Position numbers and translations under genes: made by a program. The notes beneath the pieces were generated by a model. It made no database searches, had not been told where the DNA came from, and saw only the letters and a program-made list of their open reading frames with translations. 63,223 nt of DNA from Clostridium sp. CAG:245 (GTDB lineage Bacteria > Bacillota > Clostridia > TANB77 > CAG-508), in the NCBI GenBank assembly GCA_000435175.1, contig FR880072.1, positions 19,114 through 82,336 of the forward strand, in the 5' to 3' direction. Positions within the stretch are counted from its first letter, which is position 1, and every line of letters begins with the position of its first letter. Below are positions 40,792 through 49,841 of the stretch, in pieces.

Positions 40792-41664
40792 TTATCTTCT
40801 GTCTTCATCAGCACTTGGTAATGCTGGTATATCTAATACAACTTTTATCTTCATTATATATTTAATTGTTCTTACAAATTTGCTTTGTTTAAATCTTTGC
40901 CATAATGAAGGTTTTACTTCCACTCTTGTTGACTCATAATATTGTGTATCTTGTTCAACTGGCTGTGCCTGTTGTAAAATTTGTGCCTTTGGTTGTTCAA
41001 CTGTTTCTATTTTTTCTTCTACAACTTCTTCAACATCTTCTTGTGGTGCTGGTATTAATTTTAATGCATCTGCAACTTCTATGCCTATGTAGCTAAGAGC
41101 TTTTGACTTATCTTCAATTCTTTCCATGTCTATTTCGATATGTAAGTTTGATTCTAGGTTTGCAATTCTCGCATTTATTAATTTTAATGCATCTTGATAA
41201 TTTTGTGATTTGTCTGATTTTGATCTTCCAATTACACCTAATGTATCTAGTATATCTTCTGTGAAATCATCTGACATTTCTTTTATAGATTCTTTCCAGC
41301 CATCTTCTTTATTTACAACCATGTTTAAAACATCCTTTAGTTCACCTGATAAAGCGATGTTCTTCTCTCTTTGTCTTATTAACTCTTCTATTTGCTTTGT
41401 ATTTTCTTCAAATTCATTTGTAGCAAATTCTACAAGTCCATAAGCAGCTTTATACACACTCTTTGGGAAGTTTTTCTTTTTTGGATATTCAATTAAATAT
41501 GTTTTTATAGATTCTACTAGATCTTTAAAGAAAGCGTCATCTTCTAATTGAACGATTTGCTTTTTGCTATTTGGATCTATCAATCTTTGAACTTTCGCTA
41601 TGTTTGATAATATTTTTTCCTCAGTTATTACCATTCTTACATTTACTATGCCAGATCTAGACAT
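40792..41664 (-). CDS. Cytoplasmic helical protein of unknown function
   Basis: A 290-residue protein I do not recognise. Residues 1-190 are helical and charged (for example LIEYPKKKNFPKSVYKAAYGLVEFA). Residues 205-245 form a Glu/Gln/Pro-rich linker. The end is basic with hydrophobic patches (SLWQRFKQSKFVRTIKYIMK), which could bind a membrane surface or nucleic acid. GAGGAGG precedes the Met at 41664; the frame is open ten codons further up. No signal peptide. Single gene, native codon use. No function proposed. Confidence 0.75.
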   Translation of the reverse strand: MSRSGIVNVRMVITEEKILSNIAKVQRLIDPNSKKQIVQLEDDAFFKDLVESIKTYLIEYPKKKNFPKSVYKAAYGLVEFATNEFEENTKQIEELIRQREKNIALSGELKDVLNMVVNKEDGWKESIKEMSDDFTEDILDTLGVIGRSKSDKSQNYQDALKLINARIANLESNLHIEIDMERIEDKSKALSYIGIEVADALKLIPAPQEDVEEVVEEKIETVEQPKAQILQQAQPVEQDTQYYESTRVEVKPSLWQRFKQSKFVRTIKYIMKIKVVLDIPALPSADEDRR

Positions 41665-41782
41665 TGTAAAATTCCTCCTCTTCATATGTATCACTATAAT
41701 ATAAAATAATTATATATTATTCAACAAAAAATTACAATAGTTACTGGTCGTTTTTGTATTACACTTTTCTAACAGTTTTATT

Positions 41783-41826
41783 ACAAAAATATTACAGTAA
41801 CTATTTTTGTTAATTACTGCAATATT
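41783..41826 (-). terminator. Terminator of the acyl-CoA ligase gene
   Basis: AATATTGCAGTAA and TTACTGTAATATT (one mismatch) pair around 13 bases and are followed on the minus strand by a T run. It could also be read as an operator-like inverted repeat, but its position favours a terminator. Confidence 0.65.
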
Positions 41827-41861
41827 TCTGCCTTTCTTATTACGATTTTAGTATATATGGC

Positions 41862-43730
41862 CTATTTTATAGCCTTATCTTTATTTATTTCTGCGAATCT
41901 TTTTATTTTCATTGTTGTTGTTTTTTCAAATTCATCTTTCTTTATTTCAATTTTCTTTACGGCCTTATAAGATGTAAGCTTTTTATTGTTTTCTTTTACC
42001 TTATCCCAAATTATTTTATAAATTTCATCATCTGATAAATTCTTTCCGTGTAGCTCTTCTATTTTAGTATAGTTTGGTATAATTTTAGCTGTTATTATTA
42101 ATTCTTTGTCATGAGCATCTTCTGATTCTTTCTTTCCATATACCATACATTCAGATATTTCTGGAATTTCGCCAAGCATTAGTTCTATTTCTTCTGGATA
42201 AATATTTTTTCCATTTTGTGTTACTATTACATTCTTACTTCTACCAGTAATGTAAATAAATCCATCTGAGTCTATTCTTCCAATATCCCCAGTGCAGAAA
42301 TATCCATCTTCCATAACTTCATTTGTTGCTTCTTCATCTTCATAATACCCCAGCATTACAGTTGGTCCTTTGATAAGAATTTCTCCCTCTCCAGCATCAT
42401 TTACATTTTTTAGTTTAATGTCTGTATCCTTTACGGCCATACCAGTTGAAGCATATCTAGATGGTTCATATTCTGGTGTTAGCGCTGCAATAGGAGCTGT
42501 TTCTGTAAGTCCATATCCTTGTAAGAATTTTATTCCTATATCTTCTACCCATTTGCCAACTTTTGCATCGATTGGAGCAGCTGCAGAAACTATTATTCTA
42601 AGATTTCCACCTAAGTTATCTAATATTTCTTTAAAAACTTTTCTCTTTATATCTATATTTACATTTTTCAAAAGATTTGTAATATGTATCATAGAATTTA
42701 CCATTCCATCTTTTTTGCTTTTCTTAATTGTTTCATTTATTTTCTTGTATAGACTCTCTATTAGTAATGGAACAGCGAGCATTGCTGTTGGTTTCGATTC
42801 TTGCAAGTTTGGCACAATATATCTTAGTCCTTCACATACAGCAACAGAACATCCACATGCAAATGGAAGTAAGAAACCTATTGTTGATTCATATGTATGA
42901 TGTAATGGAAGTACTGAGAATAGTCTATCTGAAGTATATAATCTTACATATTCTGAAACTGCATTTATATTAGCTGCCAAATTTCTATTGCAAATCATTA
43001 CTCCCTTAGATTTAGAAGTTGTTCCTGAAGTGAATATTAACATTTTAAATTCTTCTGGATCAATTTCTATATCCAAATATGATGTATCTCCACTATCAAA
43101 TATTTCCTTTCCTTCTTGTATTAGATAATTGAATCCCATGTGTTTATCCATTATATGTTCATCAGAATCCATTTTAATAAAATATTTTACAGTTGGAACA
43201 TTATTCTCTATCTTTTTTATTGCATCCTCTTTTTTAGCCGAATAAATTACAGCAGTTGCATTTGCTCTATTAATTACATTCTCAAGTTCATTTTCTGGAA
43301 GTTCCTTATCAACAGGAACAACTATTCCAGCACCACAAAGTAACGTCATATAAGATACATACCAATCATATGTTGTTTCACTAACAATTACTACTCTTGA
43401 ATTCTTTGGTAGCATTTTTATAAGTTTAGAGCCCAAGTCTACTACGTCCTCACCAAACTTTTTATATGTGTATTCTTTGTATGGTTCTTTATGATTTGGT
43501 TTTTGCAATATTAATGTTTCATCTGCGTAATTTTTCATAGAATGTATAAATATTTCTTTTACAGTCTTATAATCTGTTGCTGGATATGGTTGATGCTTTT
43601 TGTTTTTCTTTTCTTGAGCTTCCATAACTTTCGAATAATCTACTTTTACATCTTCAACATTTGGTATATCATTCATTTCAATCTTTTTAAATTTAAAATC
43701 TGGTATTTTAAAATCTTTTAATATTCTCAT
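41862..43730 (-). CDS. AMP-forming acyl-CoA synthetase (long-chain type)
   Basis: A 622-residue ANL-family enzyme. The AMP-binding P-loop is LIFTSGTTSKSKGVM, A5 is GYGLTETAPIAA, A7 is YFCTGDIGRIDSDGF and A8 is YITGRSKNVIV; the catalytic Lys lies in the last 80 residues. It activates fatty acids with ATP and CoA. The ATG at 43730 lacks a close binding site; AAAGGAG occurs about 30 bases upstream with a small hairpin (GCAGT/ACTGC) in between. It is 55 bases downstream of the TetR gene, so an operon and control by that regulator are likely. Confidence 0.9.
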   Translation of the reverse strand: MRILKDFKIPDFKFKKIEMNDIPNVEDVKVDYSKVMEAQEKKNKKHQPYPATDYKTVKEIFIHSMKNYADETLILQKPNHKEPYKEYTYKKFGEDVVDLGSKLIKMLPKNSRVVIVSETTYDWYVSYMTLLCGAGIVVPVDKELPENELENVINRANATAVIYSAKKEDAIKKIENNVPTVKYFIKMDSDEHIMDKHMGFNYLIQEGKEIFDSGDTSYLDIEIDPEEFKMLIFTSGTTSKSKGVMICNRNLAANINAVSEYVRLYTSDRLFSVLPLHHTYESTIGFLLPFACGCSVAVCEGLRYIVPNLQESKPTAMLAVPLLIESLYKKINETIKKSKKDGMVNSMIHITNLLKNVNIDIKRKVFKEILDNLGGNLRIIVSAAAPIDAKVGKWVEDIGIKFLQGYGLTETAPIAALTPEYEPSRYASTGMAVKDTDIKLKNVNDAGEGEILIKGPTVMLGYYEDEEATNEVMEDGYFCTGDIGRIDSDGFIYITGRSKNVIVTQNGKNIYPEEIELMLGEIPEISECMVYGKKESEDAHDKELIITAKIIPNYTKIEELHGKNLSDDEIYKIIWDKVKENNKKLTSYKAVKKIEIKKDEFEKTTTMKIKRFAEINKDKAIK

Positions 43731-43785
43731 TTTCTTCGTCAGCAGTCTTTAAACCACTGCACTCCTTTCCCAATTCTAATACTAA

Positions 43786-44352
43786 TTATCTCTTTAATTT
43801 TCGTATAAATGTTTTTTCTATTTCTGAATATAATTCTTGTACATTTATTTCTTTATCTGTTCTCATTTTGTAAATCAAACTCGAACAAGTAAACCCGAAT
43901 ATACCAGAGGCTATAACATTTTTATCACCGTCAATTATTTCTTTTTTGTTTATTCCATTTTCAACAATTTTTTCTATCATTTGTATATATTCGAATACAT
44001 ATTTTTTGCATAAAATACTTCTTGGTCCATTACCCCATATTTCACTCAAAACTATGGTCATGAAATCTTCATATTTTACTAGTACCTTTATTTCTATTAA
44101 CACAACAGCTTTGATTTTATCTATTGAGCTTTCCAATTTTTCAGTTTTAATTTCAACACTGTTTTTTAATAGTTTCACTCCCTCTTCAATTAAAAATTGA
44201 AAGATTTCTTCTTTGCTTGAAAAGTGATAATACAGTGTTCCTTTTGCCACTCCAACATTTGCAGTTATTTCTTCTATGCTAGTTGCATCATATCCTTTTT
44301 CTGCAAATAGTTTCATCGATGTCTCGAATATTTTTCTTTTTGTTTTATTCAT
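43786..44352 (-). CDS. TetR-family transcriptional regulator
   Basis: A 188-residue protein. The N-terminal helix-turn-helix reads FAEKGYDATSIEEITANVGV and AKGTLYYHFSSKEEIFQFLI, the standard TetR DNA-binding domain. The C-terminal ligand domain is unassigned. It lies directly upstream of an acyl-CoA synthetase, so an acyl-CoA or fatty acid is a reasonable ligand, as in FadR/FabR-like regulators; that is inference. No clear operator was identified. Confidence 0.88.
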   Translation of the reverse strand: MNKTKRKIFETSMKLFAEKGYDATSIEEITANVGVAKGTLYYHFSSKEEIFQFLIEEGVKLLKNSVEIKTEKLESSIDKIKAVVLIEIKVLVKYEDFMTIVLSEIWGNGPRSILCKKYVFEYIQMIEKIVENGINKKEIIDGDKNVIASGIFGFTCSSLIYKMRTDKEINVQELYSEIEKTFIRKLKR

Positions 44353-44438
44353 TTATTTCACCTTTAAAAAATTCAATATATTCAAAATTATACTATATTT
44401 TTAGTATTACATGCAATATTTTCGAACATATAGTCAGT

Positions 44439-45449
44439 TTATTTTTTTAATCTCTTCTTACCATCTAGAACGTCTAAATTATCTAACGCCTTGCCAGTTC
44501 CTAGTGCTACACACGAAACAGAATCTTGTGCTACCATTACATTTATCCCAGTTCTCTCTTGCAATAATTTATCTAGTCCATCTATAAGGCATCCTCCGCC
44601 AGTCATGTATATTCCTCTATCACTTATATCTGCAGATAATTCTGGTGGTGTTTTTTCTAATATTGAATGAACAGCTTCCACAATTTGCTCTGCACATTCG
44701 GTTAGCGCCTCAAGCATTTCACTTGAATATACTGTAACTGTTTTTGGTAAGCCAGTTATTAAATCTCTTCCCCTAATTTCCATTTCTGCATCCTGTATTT
44801 TGGGATATACACATCCTATGTTTATTTTTAAATCTTCTGCCGTTCTTTCGCCTATCATGATATTATGCTTCTTTTTTACATATTTGACTATCGACTCATC
44901 GAATTTATCTCCAGCAACTCTGATTGATGTGCTTATAACCGTTCCACCTAAAGAGATAATTGCAATATCAGTTGTTCCTCCACCAATATCTACTACCATA
45001 TTACCGCACGGCTTTGATATATCTAAGCCTGCTCCTATTGCTGCTGCAAGTGGTTCTTCAATTAGATATACTTTTCTTGCTCCGGCTTGTGATGCTGCAT
45101 CAATAACCGCTCTTTTCTCAACTTCTGTAACTCTTGATGGTACACAAATCATTATTCTTGGTGCAAAAATATACTTTCCACATATTTTATTTATAAAATA
45201 CTTTAACATTTTTTCTGTAACTGTGTAATCTGATATAACTCCATCTCTTAATGGTCTTGTTGCAATTATGTTCCCCGGTGTTCTTCCTAACATTCTTCTT
45301 GCTTCTTTTCCAACAGCAAGTACATCACCTGTATCTTTGTCTACAGCAACCACTGATGGTTCTCTTAAAACTATACCTTTTCCTTTAACGTATGCAATAA
45401 CTGTGGCTGTTCCTAAATCTATGCCTATATCTTGTCCAAATTCTAACAT
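44439..45449 (-). CDS. mreB: Rod shape-determining protein MreB/Mbl
   Basis: A 336-residue actin-like protein. Phosphate 1 is IGIDLGTATVIAYV, phosphate 2 is MVVDIGGGTTDIAIISLGG, and the adenosine motif is GIYMTGGGCLIDGLD. It forms filaments under the membrane that guide elongation synthesis of the wall. Length and motifs are normal. mreC and mreD are not adjacent, so this may be the Mbl or MreBH paralogue rather than the main mreB. It is a single gene. Confidence 0.92.
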   Translation of the reverse strand: MLEFGQDIGIDLGTATVIAYVKGKGIVLREPSVVAVDKDTGDVLAVGKEARRMLGRTPGNIIATRPLRDGVISDYTVTEKMLKYFINKICGKYIFAPRIMICVPSRVTEVEKRAVIDAASQAGARKVYLIEEPLAAAIGAGLDISKPCGNMVVDIGGGTTDIAIISLGGTVISTSIRVAGDKFDESIVKYVKKKHNIMIGERTAEDLKINIGCVYPKIQDAEMEIRGRDLITGLPKTVTVYSSEMLEALTECAEQIVEAVHSILEKTPPELSADISDRGIYMTGGGCLIDGLDKLLQERTGINVMVAQDSVSCVALGTGKALDNLDVLDGKKRLKK

Positions 45450-45622
45450 CAGTATCTTCCTTTCAATTCTGATTATTGCTAAACTGTTACAATTATATTA
45501 CACATTTTAGTAAATTTCAAACCTTTTACTGCATTTTATATAAATACTTATAAAAAATAAAATAAAAGTCAGGTTAACTTTATTTCCAGTTTTTTCTGCT
45601 TTTATTTTTCCGTTTATTATTG

Positions 45623-46126
45623 TTATAAAATTACATATTTTAATAATATTATTGCTGATAAAAATATTGATATATTTTTTATTTCTTCATTTTCTGCATC
45701 TGATAAATTAATTAGTTGAGCATTAGATTTTTCTTGTATATATTCGTCTACTATGCTCATATTGAATGATTTTATATTTTCTGCCTCAAAGTTTATGGTA
45801 AAGTTTTTTGTTTCTTTTGCTTTCAATTCGTCTATATCAAGATATTTTGTCAAAATCACATTACCTTTCTTAGACAAGAAATTAATCTTAACATATTTCG
45901 AATGTATATCTGAATCACTATTATTGGTTAATTTTCCTTTTACATATCCATTAACAAATGTTGATTTTGCTTCGTCAACTTCAATCTGTATTTCATCGCT
46001 CGAATAAACATTCTGTTCCATTGTCTCGTATGTACCTTTTATAAAGCCAATTGATACAACTGTTACAAAAATATAAAATGCCACAAACATTAAAAGATAT
46101 TTTCCAAATGTTTTTAATCTACTCAT
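45623..46126 (-). CDS. Small membrane protein with an FxLYD-like domain
   Basis: A 167-residue protein with an N-terminal membrane helix (residues 9-30) and a hydrophobic C-terminus (NISIFLSAIILLKYVIL) that could be a second helix. The middle (residues 55-125: FVNGYVKGKLTNNSDSDIH, then KYVKINFLSKKGNVI) resembles the extracytoplasmic FxLYD beta-sandwich found in Firmicutes surface proteins. The function is unknown. It lies 45 bases downstream of lexA, so it may be expressed with the SOS regulator. Confidence 0.7.
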   Translation of the reverse strand: MSRLKTFGKYLLMFVAFYIFVTVVSIGFIKGTYETMEQNVYSSDEIQIEVDEAKSTFVNGYVKGKLTNNSDSDIHSKYVKINFLSKKGNVILTKYLDIDELKAKETKNFTINFEAENIKSFNMSIVDEYIQEKSNAQLINLSDAENEEIKNISIFLSAIILLKYVIL

Positions 46127-46171
46127 AATTTATTACCCCAACTATAACCTTAAATATCTTTGTCTATTGTT

Positions 46172-46831
46172 TTATAATTTTCTAAATACTCCAGCAACTT
46201 TTCCTAATATCTCACAATTTGGTACTATTATAGGATCCATTGTGGAATTTTCTGGTTGTAGTCTTATATGGTCTTTTTCCTTGTAGAACGTTTTTACAGT
46301 TGCCTCGTCATCTATTAGAGCAACAACGATCTCACCATTCTCAGCTGTATTTTGTTTTTTTACAAGAATATAATCACCATTCATAATTCCTGCTTCTATC
46401 ATACTTTCTCCTCTAACAGTAAGCATAAAACAGTCACTATTACCAATAAAGTCTAGTGGTATTGGGAATGTATCTGTTATATTTTCTACAGCTAAAATTG
46501 GAGCTCCTGCAGTTATTCTTCCAACAACAGGTACTTCTACCATTTCTTTACCAGAATATACACTCTTATCTTCTGATTGTGCTGGTTTGTAGGGTTTACC
46601 GCCTCTTATAAGCTGTAATGTTCTACCTTTTTTATCTTTCCTTGATATATAACCTCCATCTTCTAGTCTTCCTAAATACGAATGTACTGTAGCTGTTGAT
46701 TTTAGACCTACAGCCTTTCCTATTTCTCTTACTGATGGTGGATATCCATTTTCATTTAATTCAGTTTCTATGAATTTTAGAATGTCTTTTTCCCTTTTAT
46801 TTAACTCTAAAGGATCTCTTTTTCTAGCCAT
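46172..46831 (-). CDS. lexA: SOS repressor LexA
   Basis: A 219-residue protein. The winged helix at the N-terminus has GYPPSVREIGKAVGLKSTATVHSYL. The cleavage site is ITAGAPILA (Ala-Gly), the catalytic Ser is in VRGESMIEAGI and the Lys in EATVKTFYKE. It represses DNA repair genes until RecA triggers self-cleavage. The frame is open 20 codons upstream; AGGAG precedes the Met at 46831. A palindrome overlaps its promoter (46889-46902), consistent with self-regulation. Confidence 0.96.
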   Translation of the reverse strand: MARKRDPLELNKREKDILKFIETELNENGYPPSVREIGKAVGLKSTATVHSYLGRLEDGGYISRKDKKGRTLQLIRGGKPYKPAQSEDKSVYSGKEMVEVPVVGRITAGAPILAVENITDTFPIPLDFIGNSDCFMLTVRGESMIEAGIMNGDYILVKKQNTAENGEIVVALIDDEATVKTFYKEKDHIRLQPENSTMDPIIVPNCEILGKVAGVFRKL

Positions 46832-46862
46832 ACTAATCACTCCTAAAATAATTTCTGCAACT

Positions 46863-46902
46863 ATATTATCATAAAAAAAGGCGTTTGTCAAACAGAAGTT
46901 TG
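46863..46902 (-). promoter_or_regulatory. lexA promoter with SOS-box-like palindrome
   Basis: TTGACA (46886-46891), 17 bases and TAATAT (46863-46868) on the minus strand. CAAAC-AGAA-GTTTG (46889-46902) overlaps the -35. It resembles the Firmicute SOS box (GAAC-N4-GTTC) with changed outer bases. Confidence 0.65.
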
Positions 46903-46924
46903 TAACTTTGTAATTTTTTTCAAA

Positions 46925-48199
46925 CTAATCTTCCCATTCTAGCAAATAATCAAATACTTTTACTGTGTCACCTTCTTGTACTCCCGCATCTTTCAGCTTT
47001 TGATTTACTCCTAATTCAGATAAACGTTTTTGGAAGTAATATAAAGATTCATTATCTTCCATATTTACTTTTCTCATTAATTCTCTTATTGCAGGACCAT
47101 CTACAACAAACATATCATCTTTTCTTGTGATTGTATATGGTTCTTCCTCTTCTAATCTATATACTTTCCTTGGAGTAGTTTCCTCTACTATTTGCTCTTT
47201 TGGTAATGTCTTTAATACCTTTGCAACTTCATGCATTAATTCTTTTACCCCTTCACCAGTTGCAGCAGATATTTTAAATATTTCCAAACCTTTTTCCTTA
47301 GCAAGTTTCTCCAATCTTTCATATAAAGTCGAATCTTGCATTGCATCAATTTTATTTGCAACTATTATTTGCTTTCTCTGAGCAAGTTTTTTACTGTATT
47401 TTTCAAGTTCTTTATTTATTACATAATAATCCTCGACTGGGTCACGTCCTTCTGATGCAGAAACGTCTATTACGTGTAATAAAAGTCTTGTTCTTTCTAT
47501 GTGTCTTAAAAACTGAATTCCGAGCCCTGTTCCTTCACTTGCACCTTCAATTAATCCTGGAATATCTGCTATTACAAAACTTTCTCCATATTCAGGCTTA
47601 ACAACTCCTAAGTTAGGTTCTAGTGTTGTAAAGTGATAGTCTGCAATCTTTGGAGTTGCTGCTGTTACAACAGACAGTATCGTTGATTTTCCAACACTTG
47701 GATATCCTATTAATCCGACATCAGCAAGTAATTTTAACTCAAGTATAATTTCTTTTTCTTCTCCATCTTCTCCACCTTGCGAAAATCTTGGAGCTTGTCT
47801 AGTAGAAGTTGCAAAATGAGTATTGCCTTTTCCTCCTCTGCCACCACGTAAAACAAGAGTTCTCTGTCCTTTTTCAGACATATCAGCTAAAATTTCTTCT
47901 GTCTTAGCATCTTTTACAACAGTTCCAATTGGTACTTTAATATATAAATCTTCTCCGCTCTTTCCAGATTTACGTGCACCTTCTCCATTTTCACCATTTT
48001 GAGCCTTAAACTTTTTCTTGTATCTAAAATCTATAAGTGTGTTGCTATCTTGATCAACCTCAAAATAAACATCTCCACCTTTTCCTCCATCTCCCCCGTC
48101 AGGGCCACCTGCTGCAATGTACTTTTCTCTTCTAAAAGACACTGCACCATTTCCTCCCTTTCCAGAGCTTACATAAATTTTTGCATAATCTGTAAACAT
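46925..48199 (-). CDS. obg: GTPase Obg (CgtA)
   Basis: A 424-residue protein. The glycine-rich Obg domain starts MFTDYAKIYVSSGKGGNGA. The G domain has GYPSVGKST, DIPGLIEGA and the NKID base motif, and the C-terminal OCT domain follows residue 340. It is a ribosome-associated GTPase for 50S assembly and stress control. In Firmicutes obg often follows rplU-rpmA; here trpS lies between. The upstream ten codons are left out because AGAGGA precedes the Met at 48199. Confidence 0.95.
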   Translation of the reverse strand: MFTDYAKIYVSSGKGGNGAVSFRREKYIAAGGPDGGDGGKGGDVYFEVDQDSNTLIDFRYKKKFKAQNGENGEGARKSGKSGEDLYIKVPIGTVVKDAKTEEILADMSEKGQRTLVLRGGRGGKGNTHFATSTRQAPRFSQGGEDGEEKEIILELKLLADVGLIGYPSVGKSTILSVVTAATPKIADYHFTTLEPNLGVVKPEYGESFVIADIPGLIEGASEGTGLGIQFLRHIERTRLLLHVIDVSASEGRDPVEDYYVINKELEKYSKKLAQRKQIIVANKIDAMQDSTLYERLEKLAKEKGLEIFKISAATGEGVKELMHEVAKVLKTLPKEQIVEETTPRKVYRLEEEEPYTITRKDDMFVVDGPAIRELMRKVNMEDNESLYYFQKRLSELGVNQKLKDAGVQEGDTVKVFDYLLEWED

Positions 48200-48218
48200 T
48201 ATTTTATTCCTCTCATTC

Positions 48219-48254
48219 TTTTCGCCCAAAAAGTGACGTCCCTAGTGGGCGAAA
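48219..48254 (-). repeat. Dispersed GGGACG hairpin, copy C (overlaps the trpS stop)
   Basis: On the minus strand TTTCGCCCACTAGGGACG continues into CACTTTTTGGGCGAAA; CGCCCA and TGGGCG pair. The last two codons of trpS and its TAG are inside the element. Same family and orientation as 24219-24256 and 32634-32674. Confidence 0.75.
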
Positions 48255-49258
48255 TAATCTAATTTCATTGCTTTCTTTACTTTTTTCATCGTCTCTTGTG
48301 CGACTTTTTGAGCCTTTGCTGTTCCTTCCATCAGTATTTTATCTACTATTTCTGGATGGTCTTCATAATATTTTCTCTTTTCTCTAATTGGTCTTAAAGT
48401 TTCTATTATGTTATGAGCTAGTTGTTTTTTACAAGCTACACAGCCACGGCTTCCTGCTCTACATTCTGTGCATACGTTTTCATATTCTTCTTTTGTTGAG
48501 AATAAATTGTGATAGTATGCGACCATACATACATCAGGGTTTCCTAAATCGTCTTTTTTTATTCTCTTTGGATCTGTTACAGCGCTCATAACTTTTCTTG
48601 TTATTTCTTCTTCGCTATCAGATAAATATATTGCATTTCCTAGAGATTTTCCCATTTTCTCGTTTCCGTCTAAGCCTTTTATTCTTTTTGCTGATGATAA
48701 GACTGCTTCTGGTTCTATTAAAACATCTCCATAGATAGAATTAAATTTTCTAACAATTTCTCTGCACTGTTCAATTAATGGTAACTGGTCTTCCCCAACT
48801 GGGACTAATTCGCCTTCGAAACATGTTATATCAGCTGCTTGGCTTACTGGATATCCTAAAAATCCATATGTAACACTTTCTCCGAATACATCTCTTTTTT
48901 GAGCTATTTCTGTTTTAACGGTTGGATTCCTTTCTAGCCTTGCAATAGTTACTAAATTAGAGTAAAACACTGTAAGTTCAGCAACTTCTGGTATCATAGA
49001 TTGAATATATATTGTTGTCTTTTCAGGGTCTATTCCAACAGATAAATAATCCATTGCAACTTCTATTACATTTTTTCTTACTTTATCTGGATTGTTAAAA
49101 TTATCTGTTAATGCTTGCACATCGGCAATTAAAATATATGGATCATATAAACCTGAATCTTGCATTTCTACCCTCTTCTTTAAAGAGCCAAAATAATGAC
49201 CTATATGAAGTTTTCCTGTTGGTCTATCTCCTGTTAAAATCCTTTTTACTTTTTCCAT
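48242..49258 (-). CDS. trpS: Tryptophan--tRNA ligase
   Basis: A 338-residue class I synthetase with GDRPTGKLHIGHYFGSL (HIGH-type) and EKMGKSLGNAIYL (KMSKS-type GKSLGN). A Cys-rich insert CTECRAGSRGCVACKK near residue 270 is the 4Fe-4S-type signature found in some TrpRS. It charges tRNA-Trp. It ends inside a dispersed hairpin repeat, which supplies the last residues (FAH). No T-box was seen upstream. It lies between rpmA and obg. Confidence 0.95.
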   Translation of the reverse strand: MEKVKRILTGDRPTGKLHIGHYFGSLKKRVEMQDSGLYDPYILIADVQALTDNFNNPDKVRKNVIEVAMDYLSVGIDPEKTTIYIQSMIPEVAELTVFYSNLVTIARLERNPTVKTEIAQKRDVFGESVTYGFLGYPVSQAADITCFEGELVPVGEDQLPLIEQCREIVRKFNSIYGDVLIEPEAVLSSAKRIKGLDGNEKMGKSLGNAIYLSDSEEEITRKVMSAVTDPKRIKKDDLGNPDVCMVAYYHNLFSTKEEYENVCTECRAGSRGCVACKKQLAHNIIETLRPIREKRKYYEDHPEIVDKILMEGTAKAQKVAQETMKKVKKAMKLDYFAH

Positions 49259-49375
49259 ATTATTCTCCCGTTCTATTAACTTATTTTTTTCTTTATATAT
49301 TATATAAGATTTGCCTTAATTTTACAATACTTCTGCGAAATCCTATTATTTTTTCTTGAATATAATTTTATATAT

Positions 49376-49414
49376 TCAAAAAATCCTAACATCGGATTTC
49401 TCCAACATTAGGAT
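49376..49414 (-). terminator. Terminator of the rplU-rpmA transcript
   Basis: AAATCCTAA and TTAGGATTT pair around 18 bases and are followed on the minus strand by T, just after rpmA. Confidence 0.85.
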
Positions 49415-49420
49415 TTCACA

Positions 49421-49798
49421 TTATTTGCTTTCTGCTGTTGCTTTTTTTGTAGTAGCTTTTTTAGTTGTTGTTTTCTTTTCAACTTTTTTCTCTACTTTTT
49501 CAGCCTTTGGAGCTTCTATTTTAGCTGCCATAGCTTTTAATTCTTCAGCAGTATATACACTAACTTGTTTCTTATCTCTTCCAAGTCTTTCGAACTTAAC
49601 TGTTCCTGTTACTTTTGCATATAAAGTATCATCGCTTCCTATGCCAACATTTTTTCCTGGATGGAATTTTGTTCCTCTTTGTCTTACTAGAATGTTTCCA
49701 GCTGGAACAACTTGACCATCAGCTCTTTTTAGTCCAAGACGTTTTGACTCACTGTCTCTTCCGTTCTTAACACTACCTTGACCTTTCTTATGAGCCAT
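49421..49798 (-). CDS. rpmA: 50S ribosomal protein L27, no Prp-cleaved extension, Lys-rich tail
   Basis: A 125-residue L27. It starts MAHKKGQGSVKNGRDSESKR, the direct mature-type N-terminus, without the hydrophobic MLKLNLQFFA-like extension that Prp removes in most Firmicutes. The core continues KRLGLKRADGQVVPAGNIL and RQRGTKFHPG. After residue 85 comes a Lys/Thr/Ala-rich tail ending KKTTTKKATTKKA. L27 supports the peptidyl transferase centre. It lies 43 bases after rplU with no prp gene between them. Confidence 0.95.
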   Translation of the reverse strand: MAHKKGQGSVKNGRDSESKRLGLKRADGQVVPAGNILVRQRGTKFHPGKNVGIGSDDTLYAKVTGTVKFERLGRDKKQVSVYTAEELKAMAAKIEAPKAEKVEKKVEKKTTTKKATTKKATAESK

Positions 49799-49841
49799 TA
49801 TGTTTCACTCCCTTCATGTTTTTATATTCTCTATATAATTA

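Noticed and set aside
41788..41826. 13-bp inverted repeat as an operator for the gene at 40792-41664
   Set aside because: It directly follows the acyl-CoA ligase gene and has a T run on the proper side, so a terminator explains it better.
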